Below are positions 49,345 to 60,882 of a DNA stretch of 64,000 nucleotides, one piece after another. The stretch spans positions 1-64,000 of the forward strand of contig ML210203.1 of the NCBI GenBank assembly GCA_004369085.1, read 5' to 3'. Position numbers and translations under genes: made by a program. Origin of the DNA: Coprinopsis marcescibilis. Lineage: Eukaryota; Basidiomycota; Agaricomycetes; Agaricales; Psathyrellaceae. The notes under the pieces were generated by a model. The model saw nothing but the letters and a program-made list of their open reading frames with translations, ran no database searches and was not told the DNA's origin. Each line of letters starts with the position of its first letter. Position 1 is the stretch's first letter.

Positions 49345-50175
49345 TGTGAATAGGAGGGTTGGGTAGGAAAGTCTGAGCGACCCCTGCAAGAGAGCAATGC
49401 CATTTTATACGAGCGTTTTCATCCTTATGTAAAGCAGCTACGCTCATTGATGGTGACCAATTCTAAGTCGTGGACGGAGCAAAAACTAGGCGAGTATAGA
49501 ATGGTTCTAGGATTTCTATCACCGTCCTTGATGGAGCGCCGCAGAGATTTGGGGAGCGCAAAGATAGTTGACTCTGCTAAATCAAAAGCCGTGAAGCCCA
49601 TAGAACGTCTACTGCGCGTAGGAGAAGTAAAGTCTCTGTCAGCGGAGTCCAAGAACAGGGCAGAAGACACACGAAAGTTCACGGAGACGTCTTAGTTGTC
49701 TATCCAGAAGATCCGTGTCGTGGCGGCTGACGAAAGAGAACGTGTTGAATATAGATTGAGAACGGTATCGGTTATCTGCTGCCTGAGAAATTACGTTGCG
49801 AGTAACGTTCTTCAATCATTGTCCTCGCTCTTGTACATAGTCCAACGGATCTGCAACATCCGAAGAAGGCTGCGCATGTCAGGGTCCATGAATTTCGCAC
49901 CACAGAGTCTCGGGTAACGTGTGTGCTTAGAGATCTCTGAATGCATTGTATGGCAGATAAGATTAAAACTTTGTTGGGGTGAATGTTCATCATTTGAGTG
50001 GTTCAGGTCGAACGACGTTGAAGGCGCAAACCAAACGTAAACGTGGGAACATCCACAGCCAAACACGCATGCCGCTCGAGCCGTACATAATCACGGATAG
50101 GCTCGGACCGCAGCGAGCGCTCAGGGACATTGGGCAACTTCATTTCGCCTTACGACAAGCCAGATTTTGGGAGGA
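49345..50175. other. Intergenic region between divergent genes
   Basis: The shared upstream region of the minus-strand monooxygenase and the plus-strand auxilin-like gene. Open frames exist on both strands at about 49425-49695, but they mirror one another and carry no known motif. A small regulatory or decayed coding remnant cannot be excluded. Confidence 0.4.
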
Positions 50176-53100
50176 ATGTCCGACTCGTTTGCTGATTTGT
50201 GGAGCTCAACAGCACCTACAAAATCTCAAAATCTTCCACTCTCGCAACAGCAACGGGCACCGAGCGTTGGTCAAAATTCAAAACCGAAGCAAGATGTATT
50301 CTCCCTGCTTTCGCAGAGTTCGGCACCGAATTACGGAGGATTAGGAGCGAATAGGTCGAGCTCAACGCTTGGAAACTCTCAACCGGTTTCAAGACCCATT
50401 ACCCCGTCGTTGTCTGGCAGTGGTCCCCGGCCAGGATCGTCGTTATCGCAGACGTCGACCGCAACGAGATCAAGTGCCAACCACAGCGTCGATGCATTCG
50501 GGGACTTATTCTCTGGGGGTCTGGGAAGCAGCAAGACGAATACAGCCAACTTAACGATGGCAGAGCGCGCAGCTCAAGCTCAGAAACAAAGCCAAGCGTC
50601 AGTGTCTCCTGCATCCAGGGGTACCGCAGCAGGGGGAGCCACGTCCCATCAATGGGCTGGGTTGGATTCATTAGGGGCTGGGTCATTTGGAAATGGTTCA
50701 GCATCGTCAAAGCAACACGTAGCGGTCGAAGATGACTGGGGCTTGGGTGATTTTGGCAGCAAACCAGCAACGCAAACCAGCAGCGAAATCTCCCAACGAC
50801 CATCCAAATCATCGTTACTCGATTTCGGGGATTTCGACCCGAGTCCAGCACCAGCGCCATTAGCCAAACCGTCGACACAAAGCAGATCAACCTCTAGCGG
50901 AGGCTCGTTATGGGGCATAGAAGAATTTTCCAATCCATCCTCAGTCACCTCTGCTGATGAAGATTTCGATTTCGGAAACAGAGAGGACCGAGATTTCTCC
51001 CCGTTAGATAATGCTGCTTCGGGCTCTTTGTTGGGTGGATCGTCCGGGAACAACGACGACGACGACATCCTTGGTGTGCTCAGCAAGCCGATCGATGTTG
51101 TTCGCAAGCAGCAACAGTCCAAGCCCACCAACGGGGTAAGCTTTACTTTCAATTCTGCCAGACGGTCGATTGAAGGCGCTATCAGAACCACAGACCGACT
51201 GAGTCTTCTCAGCCGACTCAACGACGCACGACAACGCGCTCATCCTCACCACCACCGCATATCCTCGGGCAAATCATTGAAATGGGCTTCAGCGTCTCAG
51301 AAGCGAAAGCCGCACTAGCTCGCACAGAGTCAGGCGTAGATGTTGAGGCAGCCTTGGAAATGCTTCTTGGAGAAGGCAGTACCTCCCGATCGACTCCCGA
51401 TCTTTCCCAACAATCACGTCCTCAAGACGAGCGCGCCTACTCGGACGATGGACCAAGGACACGAAGACGACCTGCGCAACCAGAACGCGAAGATTCCACA
51501 ACACCCAACAACATTCAAGACCAGGCGGACAAGCTACTTGCCCAAGCGAGCGAGATTGGACTCAGTGTTCTCAGCAAAGCCAGTCTCTTTTGGAAAGAAG
51601 GGAAGGAAAAGGTTCAAAAGGTGTATGTCGAGGCTAGTAACAGCGGTACAACAACACCCGCTACAGGAGCAAGAGATACGAGACCCAAATGGATGCAGGA
51701 GGCAGCCAGTAGCTCTCAGGACGAAGGTCGCAACGAGAGATACAGCGAGTACGATGAAACCAAACGGGCCGGCCGAGGAGAAGGAGGGGCAGGAAGCTTC
51801 CGGGACGACGACGATGACCAGGAGACATCCGCATTCGCCAGCGAACCGCCTCGTCGTCCTACCCAACAACCCGTTCGCCAGCCAGAGCCCGAGCAAGACC
51901 TCTTCTCCTCAGCACCGGCATCGGAACCCGAACCCAAGGTTTACGTCTCCAGATGGCGTCACAAAAAACCGGCCACAGATTTCGCCCCTGCCGCCCCTGC
52001 CGCCCCTGCGGTTGTAGCTGCAGTAGCACCATCAAGACCGTCCCGAGCTCCAGCCCCAGCTCCAGCCGCCCCTAAGCCCAAAAGGCACCTCCCGTTCTGC
52101 CCCGTCCACAGCCTGGCCAGAGTCCAACAACACAAAACCGCAGGCACAGATGCCTTCAAGCTCGGCCAATTCAGTGTCGCAGCAGACGAATATAGCAAAG
52201 CCATCGCGCTCCTCCCCGAGAACCACCTCCTCCTCGTGCCCCTGCATACTAACCGCGCCATCGCGAGGATCAGGTGCGGTGAGTGCAAAGAGGCTGTTGG
52301 TGATGCTGGTGTGGCGTTGGGTGTCCTGGGTAGAGGAAACAAGAGTGTATGGGAAAGTTGGCATCCAAGCGATGAGGGTGGTGGGTGGGAGTTGGAGAAC
52401 GATACGGCCGGGGAGCGTTTGGGTGGGTACGCTGCACACCGTACTAAGGGATCTGAATGGTCGGATACCTGGGGACGAGGTGTGGATCTGAAGGATGGAT
52501 GGGTGAAGGCTGTTAAGCGACGCGCGGAGGCTCTTGAAGGATTAGAGAAATGGAAAGACGCAAAGAAAGACTGGGAGGTGTTGGCTGGTGGTGGAAGTAG
52601 TGGGTGGGTGGATTCAAAGACCCGAGAAGAGGCCGTGCGAGGTTTAGGACGGTGCAAGAAGATGATCGGCGGCGGAGAGCCTAGTGGAAGCGGCAGTACA
52701 AACGGCTCTGGAGCCCTACCATCGCGCAGACCTGCTGCACCCAAGCCCAAGCCTCGTCCAGCCCCAGCTGTTTCGACCGCGCCAGGTGTCGCCCTCAAGG
52801 CCTACCGCGCACAACAATCCGCTCTCGAAGCCGAAGATGCACTCAAGCATTCACTCAAGGACACAGTAGACACCAAGCTGTTGAACTGGAAGAAGGGCAA
52901 AGAAACCAACCTCCGTGCGCTCCTGGCGAGCTTGGATACCGTCCTTTGGGAAGAGGTCATCAAAGATATGGGTGGTAAACCTGGAATGGCTGATTTGATC
53001 AGTGGAGGTGGTGTTAAGAAGTGGTACATGAAGTCTGTGGCAAGAGTCCACCCCGACAAGGTCAGTTTGTCCATCCTTTTCACTGGCTTTAGTTCTTTCT

Positions 53101-53208
53101 GATCTCTTTTTCCAGTTGAACACCTCGAATTCGAGCGTTGAGCAGAGGATGATTGCTGGAGGTGTATTCGGAGCATTAAACGAAGCTTGGTTGGCCTTCA
53201 AGCAGTGA
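50176..53208 (+). CDS. swa2: Auxilin/Swa2-like clathrin-uncoating J-protein (UBA, TPR and J domains)
   Basis: Three exons (50176-51135, 51213-53060, 53116-53208) encode 966 residues from MSDSFADLW. The first 330 residues are Ser/Gln-rich with short clathrin- and adaptor-binding style motifs (DAFGDLF, DWGLGDFG, LLDFGDFDP, DFDFG). Next is a UBA domain: LGQIIEMGFSVSEAKAAL to VEAALEMLLGEG (about 51270-51375). A TPR region follows (about 52140-52600; GTDAFKLGQFSVAADEYSKA, TNRAIARIRCGECKEAV). The C-terminal J-domain has KWYMKSVARVHPDK at the intron and FGALNEAWLAFKQ at the end. Known role: recruits and activates Hsp70 to strip clathrin from vesicles. The order of clathrin motifs, UBA, TPR and J is that of yeast Swa2. 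The acidic and Ala/Pro-rich linkers are longer than in yeast (668 residues). Confidence 0.93.
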
Positions 53209-53462
53209 TTCGACCTCTTGTGACCAGGAGGTTCTATAGAGTGGAAGATGACCTAGTGCTACATACCCTGTACATGGTGGATGTACATATATTAGTGGTG
53301 GACACGAAGAAATATTATCGATATTCCGAACAACGAAGCTAGCGAAAGAAAGGGCCAAAATAATTATTTAGGTTCCGATTGTCCGTACGGTATCTTCCCA
53401 ACGTTACAGCTTTCGCGGGGTATATCCACTATTTAGCTCGACACGACGCGTGAAATAGGGTT

Positions 53463-56197
53463 TTCATGCTTGCTTGCCATAAAATTTATTCTGCTGGGCC
53501 GTTCTTAACAAGTGCTACAGAAGAAGGTTAAAGCTTACACAGCCAGGAAGAGTAATTCCATTTTCTCACCTTGATAGCTTGACGATCTTGCCATCTCCTT
53601 TTGAGGTACACAAAAAACTCCTTGAACTCTGTAAACATGAACATCGGGATGAGGACTACCATCATAGGGCCTGCAGCCTTCCAAAAACTGGACGAGGGTC
53701 AGTGTCGTCAGTTAAAGTAGATTGATCCAGGTACATACAAGGCATCCGAGTTTTGGTCGACGCTCCAGAATGGGGTGAAGTTCATGCCCTGCGGGAGCCA
53801 TGAAGCGTAAATGTATGTCCCATCCAAAGAAAATGACATGAACATACAAAGTAGCCCGTCAAAAGTGTGAGTGGCAGGAAGATGATTGACACCACTGTTA
53901 AACGGTTACTGTATACCCAGAGGAGTCAGCGACGAAGAAAGCACGGTTCACACTGGTAGACGCACACCACTATGTTCATCTCATACGACGCCGTCTGTAA
54001 AAAGGGTAAGAACGCCATTGTTTGTGGAAATAGGCAAATTGAGACGTACATTGAATGCATAATTTATCAAGTTTTCTGAAATACCAGAAAACATATCCAA
54101 ACTCGTTAATGCGAAATCCATATGGTCATAGACATCGGCCTACGATACAAAGACGTTCACAACCATTAGCTCAAAGTTACGACTGATACATCCAGGAACG
54201 GAAGAAACTAACCAGATAAACCTTGGATTTATAACTGAAGTAGCCCTGCACCACCTTCTGTCCGGGTTTTGTAGCTTGTGCCCTCATAATATCCCTCAGA
54301 TGGTCATCATCAGACTTCAACCGGGGATCGTGCTCGGTGGAATGTCCTGTCGGCAAGTTGACAGCAGCATCTACTTTGCTCGAACGACCTTTTTTTCCCC
54401 GTTTCCCATGGTGTTTTCTTTGCGCTTCTTGCGCGGCTTCCTGTTGCTTCGCCAACTCCAAGCTGTCTGCCAAGGCAATGCACCTGTCGAGGTCGTATCT
54501 GCGCAGGCCATTTATCATGGTCTTGATTGGGTCCAGAGTACGCTTGTGCATGATCAGATCCCCAGAGAGGATATGCACTGCGAGATCCGTGACTACGTGT
54601 AGGCAAGGACGACGAAAAAGCGGAAACGTACAGGAACGGACAGTGTGCATACTAGGGTGCATCAATATCTGATGCTCGAGACGATGTATTTTGGCCTGAT
54701 ACTCGTCCATGACTTCCAACACACGGTCCACAACTATGGAAACGACCGTTAGAGTATGTGTATGACACGTGAGGCGAGTCGACGTTACCTAGATCGAGGA
54801 GACTCTCTACCAATAAGGAAGCGTCGTCGGATGTTCTCAAACCGGAGTCAGATTGATGCAGTCGCTCTACAATCGGGGTGGCGTAGTCGAGGTTCGCGTT
54901 AGGAGTGATAGAGATGACCGTCCCTGCGATATCGGGTGAAGATGATTCGCATGTATCTCGAATGGAAGGAATTATATGTACCATTACGTAGCAGGAAGAT
55001 AAAAAGTGGTCGATGCTGTACGCTTACTCTGTCCTCTTTCTTCAATTCTTCGATGCGAGCTATGAGTTCTCGGCGAGCCTACAGATGAACCAGTCATTAG
55101 CGATATGTGGTATGAATTATACCTATGACAATGGCTCACTGGACTGTGAAAGCCACTGAGGCTGGTCAATCGCTTTTGGAGCGCGTTCTTCGCATTGGTT
55201 ATAAACCGTCTCCGCCTAGATTTCTTGGGAGGTGAACCAAGGTCCTTGTCCTTGCCGGCGTCAAGGTCAGAGCTGTCGCTATCGCCAGTTTGGCTCAGCT
55301 TCCCATCCTTGCTCGTGGATGTTGCGTGTGTACCCGTCCGTCGCATGGGTTCCTCACTACTGCCCGAGTCCACATGGGTTTTACTGGGGCTGCTTTCCCC
55401 TCGCTCCGCTGCATTCGGGGATGGAGTGGACTGGCGGACCTCCACGTCTACAAACTCTCCAGACATAAGGTCGAATCCACTATCTTCATCGTCCTCCACT
55501 CCTACGATATGGCACAGAACCCGAATGAACAGGTGTTCAGGGTAGTAATCGGCCTTAGAATGGTTGTGCCCACTCTCGTGTAGGATATCTTCGAGAGCCA
55601 ACGAATGTAATTCTAGCGCATACAATGAGCCAGATCAAAATTATTGGCGAAAAGAGTCATACCATACTGCATAGCGATGGATTTTAACACCTCCCAGTCG
55701 ATCCCACCAATGTTAATCCACCGCACACACAGCGGAGGCCTCGTTCCTGCCATTGGCGTCGGGTCAACCTCGCCAAATGCAACCTCCGACGGAGATTTGA
55801 GAGAGGGAGGCTGCGACATGAGATGAATGAACTGGTCATTTCCCATGCGCGTAAATGTAGCCTCATCACTGTCATAGTCGATGATATCAATGACGCAGCT
55901 CTGCTTGAAATGACTGTACTCTGCAGTCGCAGTTCCGCTCCGAGGGTTGATACCAGGCTCAGCTCCGACGCAGTGATCGTGGTCGCAGTACTGGTGTCCC
56001 GGTTTCACCTTGTGAGAACGCTGGAACCGTGGCGAATGGGTGAGATGCCTGTGTAGGTTACTGCGCGGAAGCCTGCGATCTTGAGGCAGCTCGTGGTTGA
56101 ACGGTGGTGGGGAACGCGAGTTTTTTCGGCTTTGAGGTCTGGACATCGCTACCCTCTGCATCGTAGGCGACGTCGAGAAGGATGGGTAGCCATCCAT
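53463..56197 (-). CDS. CorA-family Mg2+ transporter
   Basis: About nine exons, roughly 690 residues, starting at the ATG at 56197 (MDGYPSFSTSP). A long basic Ser/Pro/His-rich N-terminus precedes the soluble domain. That domain includes CVRWINIGGIDWEVLKSIA, LHSLALEDILH and PEHLFIRVLCHI, then an inserted Ser/Asp/Lys-rich segment (about 55180-55490) and long helices (DRVLEVMDEYQAKIHRLE, HKRTLDPIKTMINGLRRYD, DVYDHMDFALTSLDMFSG). The first membrane helix (IIFLPLTLLTGYF) ends at the pore signature GMNF, and a second helix (FWKAAGPMMVVLIPMFMF) closes the protein. Known role: pentameric Mg2+ channel, in fungi at the plasma membrane, vacuole or mitochondrion; the location here is not evident. The last intron is optional: the stop is at 53463 if spliced, or about 53530 if read through. 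Confidence 0.9.
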
Positions 56198-59100
56198 GGC
56201 GACTATACGATGACGAAATGGCTCACACAGGCATTGATCCACCCTTCACTTGCCATCTGGTAGCGAAACTCATTATGAGCAGCACCCATCGTCATTGTTT
56301 GGCAGCGCCTTCTAAGATAAGCTTACGCAATTGGCGCCACACCCTCGGTTGACGGTCATGCTCCCCAACTTCAAGCGGCTTGTTTTCTGCACCGTGACAG
56401 AAGACGTGCAATACCTTGCCTTTCCGTCACGAGAGCAAACGCAGAGCTGTACCCTGCTTTTCCTGAGAACTGAGCTCAAGCTCGCCGGTCTCAGACTCTC
56501 AGTCAACCATCGACTCGTTAACTACACTTTGGGCGTGTCCAGGCGTACTCTCCAAGCAGTTCCATCTAGTATTGGGTGGCTTCCTGCTCTTTCTGGGTGA
56601 GATCACGCAGAGATGCTGGCGGAATTCTGCCCAAACTTCCTACATACGTTGTCCCGCTCTTGTGTGGCGCTCCCCAATCAGGAACTCCGTTTCGCTGAAA
56701 CGGGATGCGGGGTAGCGGGTTTCGACATTTTCGACCATTTCTCGCCCACGCTGGGAACGCACCTGAACAGACCTGAACGCACTGGAACGCGGTATCAAAC
56801 GCCTTTCGGCTGCCTTCGTTTGAACAGGCTCCAATGGGAAGGACTTGGCAAGACACATGAGGCAATGTGCTGCAAGGCGTACGTCTTGTGACCTATGTAC
56901 CTGCGCCCGGCTACAGTCGGTTACCTACCATATCCCAGGTGCCTGATTGGATGAAATAACCTACCGTATGGCCGTGCTCACCTGCGCACACCTGACATTT
57001 TACAACATAACCGCAATGCATCGAGGTGAGGCTTCGCAGGCTCATGGAACGTTCTTTTGAGATGTTGCGCTCACGATGGCGCGCCAAGCGCTTAGATTCA
57101 TTTTAGCGAGCGATAACCCCAAATCAAATTGTAAATTTCGCATCAACCTTTCCTTGCAACACTTCGATATCAGTCCTTCTGGACCATGGTCTCGAACTTT
57201 GAGGGCTCGGCGCCTTGTGTGCTCGCCAAAACTCATCACAGCTTCAAGCCTCGGCGCAATTGTACATTCGTATGTATCAAAAGTAAGGCGGGATCAATAA
57301 GAGCAACACAAGCTCTCAATTAATGTAATTGACAAATACCACACCCAGAGTCAGGACATTTGAATACTTGGGAAGGTCCAAGTTCTGACAGCTCTGGATG
57401 GATTTGTGTCAGAACCTGTGTGAAGGCTTGGAAACAAATGCGGTAAGCAACAGTAGGCGACTCTTCTCGTTCATGTACAAAGTACCCTTCTGATCTCTGA
57501 GGAACCCCAGGAAAAAAACACTTTCACACCAAATCTCGCTCGCCGTGTTCCTGAAATACAAAAGAAGGACATCAGTCCCAAAGCTCTCGGGAATCGCGCG
57601 CGCATGAACAACGACCGAGTTCCCACTCCGAGATTTGCATCCTAATCCTGGTGTGAAATCATCAGCTTCAATGGATTCTGTCACCAATCCGGCATAATGA
57701 TGTTTGGTTCGTACAATGTGACCACTCTTTGGATACCAGGGCGACTAGCGCTAAACAGGGCGTTTAGGTAGCCGATAACCCACCACGATAGACGTACTGG
57801 CGGATTACCTGCGATTCTGCGGTGATTACTGAGCATTTCACTTTGCGCGATGTTCCAAGGATGGCCTCTGTACTGGTGAGCGATATATTGCTCGTTAATA
57901 ATGTTGCGCCGTCCTGTGGGGGACGCTTCTATACGGGATTTGACGCCTCTGAGCGCGAAGCTTGAGTTATGCTTCCATTTCTTGTACGATGCTCCTTACG
58001 TCTACGATCCATTAGGAAGCCCCTCCGCCTCGCTGATCGTCCAAGCGTCCTTTTCGCCGCTCGAACCTTATCAACGAGTCTTACTTGACTAGTGACGAGT
58101 GACTCTTAACACGATCAGTCCGGTCTATGGAAGGTGTTACGCCGGACCAACTTTAAAGTTGTATGTATATCAGACTCTGCAGAGTTGCTGTTGTGCACAC
58201 ATACCCGTATGTCCATTGCACACGTGGCAGGAATCCGACAAGGTTGACATGTATGTTAATTCCTTTCTGCAGCACATAGGTTAAATACCGCAGCTTTCCG
58301 AAAAGCAAGCTGGCACGTTCCAGATCGGCGTCATAACAGATAGGTACGACGCATTAATGATGCTCAGCTCATATAAACCTTGCACAACCTCAAATGAAGT
58401 GAAGTGAAGTGATCGACGATTACGGCCCTTCCGCCAAATCTACGGAACCACAAGGTAGCTTTGAACGACCGACCGACGCTCTGATCGCACACCACAAGCT
58501 ACTGCGGCCCAAAACGTTCCAAACAGCCAAACAGCCTTTCATTTGCCACCAACCCGGGGCACGAAAAAATGGAAAGCATGAATGGAGCTCTACGGCACTA
58601 CATACTTATGTGTCGCTGTGTTCTGGCAGGTCAGAGCTCTGAACGGTACATGTAGGAGGCTGTAGGATGGAACGCACGGTTCTGGACAGAGTCAGTCATA
58701 TTCCCAGCGCGACCGACCTACGGGTTCGCCAGCGACACCATTTTATCCCCTGGGTCCCGCACAATGCGCAATTAACACAGGACAGCAAATCGATGGCGCC
58801 TATCTCGCGACGCAGTGGTCCGACAGATTCTCAGCGGGTTGGTGTATAGTTAGCTGCACACGAACCAGCAGCATTCGAACACGCTGTCTTTTCCTGTTCC
58901 CGCGCAGTGCGCAGTGCGCCGTGCCAACTGTGCATGGCATTTTAATGTTCTCCAGCGCCTTATGATAAGACATGCATGCTATGTCCGGATGTCCTTTGGG
59001 CGAAGAAGAATAAGAGAAAGGAGAAGCAGCAGAAGAAATTTGTGTCAAAGCCAAGTACAGGACGTCCATTCGGGTCCAACCTTGAAGCAGAGAATGGTCA

Positions 59101-60882
59101 ATACCGCATCCATGCACCCCATCCTCCGCCGAAGACCAATTCCAAGCAGGCTGTCACCGAGCAATGTAGAACCATCATACAAGCTTCCCAGTAGTCGCCC
59201 CCATCACACAAGTAAAAAAAAAAAAAAGCAAGGACTTGAAGCTGCATAACACCGAGTGGATAAGTAAGAACTTGCCCTCGACGTCGGAACTGCTATGTAG
59301 GGTGATTGATTCCCGAACATAAATATTCATACCCCCCAACGGCTCCATCGTCCCACTTCGAGTCATACTCCACCTCGAGTACCTCGGAACAAAGCTCATT
59401 CTCCATTACATCAAATAGATAGATACATACCACGACCAACCTACTTTGCAGTTATCGCCATAGAGAGCCAAGAGCTTCCGCATCACTACAGCCTTTGCCT
59501 TTACTAGAATGTGGAGCTCACATTGAAATGGACTTATCGCCAGAGAGAGAGAGAGAGAGAGCTAAGACATCATGATCACAACAGCCTTTGTTATGTAGAA
59601 CGCACATCGAATTCACCGAAACGTGGCACAGTGCGTCCACCTGACTCGCCCTTACTTGCATACGTAGAACTGCCGTTGCTGTTCCCACCCGCTCAGGCAC
59701 TGGGGAGCAGCACCAGCGCGCGCGCTCGCCAGGTTCCAAAGTTGTATATTGAAATTCCAAGGTTCCATCGAGACCCAAAAATTCTTCCAACCATACCGTG
59801 CAACGCACAATCCCTCGCTCTACATCCCTCGCTCGCAACATAGCACGCAAAGCACAAAAAAAGGCAACGACACGCGGCATTCCCGAAACCTGACTCACCG
59901 GCTCCCGTTCTCCATACTTTGCCACGATGTCCATACCCACATCAAGCATCCAATATTCCTTCTCCCCAAGGATCCAGAACCCGCAATCTAATCTTTTACA
60001 GCGAGCCCCATACCCTCCAGCCCCACTATTAGTAACTCAAAAAAAAACCAGTGCATTCCAGACCGGATAACAATCTTTCCTTTCAAAAACCTAAGGCGTC
60101 CGAGTCAACGGCGCTTATAGTATACTCTTACATAACACGAATCATTCCCCTTCCGCATACGGTGTGGGGTGTGTCTGGAAAAGGGCCAGCCAACAATATT
60201 TCACCGCCAAGCCTAAATTCCACCACCCCGATAAGGAAAAAGACCTCAGATAACCTCCATACGGATCCCGTTATCACCGGCAAACCCTCCCTCCCCTCCA
60301 ATCCCATCCCCAATCCCGAACCATAAATGAAAGATAGGGTATGTAGTAGTCACGGACGATGAATTGAAAACGCACGAAAAAAAATTGATCTACATACATT
60401 AAAGTACGGAAACTATAACACATATGGATATAAAAGATGCGGGGTTAATTTTGTGGGATGCATGTGGTGGGTGGGATATACTGATATACTATGTAGTGCA
60501 GCAGCAACGATACAGGGCCGAGGCCAAAACAACAAGCAACGAAAAGAAAACGGCGCGGGCGCGCAGATGTGAGTGAAGTACGTATGTATAATCAGTGTCG
60601 ATAAAACCAGTAGTAAAATGAGATAGATGTCAGTATAGTTACTAGTAGCAGGCATAAAATGCACGTAAAAATCACGAAAAAAGGAGCGTCGGAAAACGAG
60701 CGAGCAACATATGTAACGCTTCGAATACAAAGAAAAAGGGTAAATCATAAAGATGAATGAATGCAAAGTCCACATAACCGTTAACCAAAAAAACCCCAAC
60801 GAGTCCAAAAGTCCAATAGTAATGAACGGCGAGATTTTTTTTAAAAACGCCAAAGCCATCGTCGGACAACCGACGGTCTCAT
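56198..60882. other. Long region without a recognised gene
   Basis: About 4.7 kb between two minus-strand genes. The left end must hold the CorA promoter. The right 0.6-0.9 kb (from about 60000) is AT-rich and fits the 3' untranslated region of the zinc-finger gene. The middle has many short open frames on both strands, none with a familiar motif or a believable splice partner. It holds small simple repeats: a GAAGT triplicate at 58396-58410, poly-A at 59214-59227 and an AG run at 59542-59561. A degenerate mobile element or a non-coding transcript is possible but not shown. Confidence 0.4.
59542..59561. repeat. AG dinucleotide microsatellite
   Basis: Ten copies of AG in an otherwise non-repetitive intergenic stretch; a likely length-variable marker. 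Confidence 0.9.

Noticed and set aside
46748..53208. Secondary-metabolite cluster around the flavin monooxygenase
   Set aside because: The neighbours are dynactin and auxilin; no synthase, transporter or cluster regulator is adjacent.
56566..56865. Minus-strand frame of 99 codons upstream of CorA
   Set aside because: No known motif, no conserved splice partner, and several overlapping frames of similar length on both strands argue against coding.
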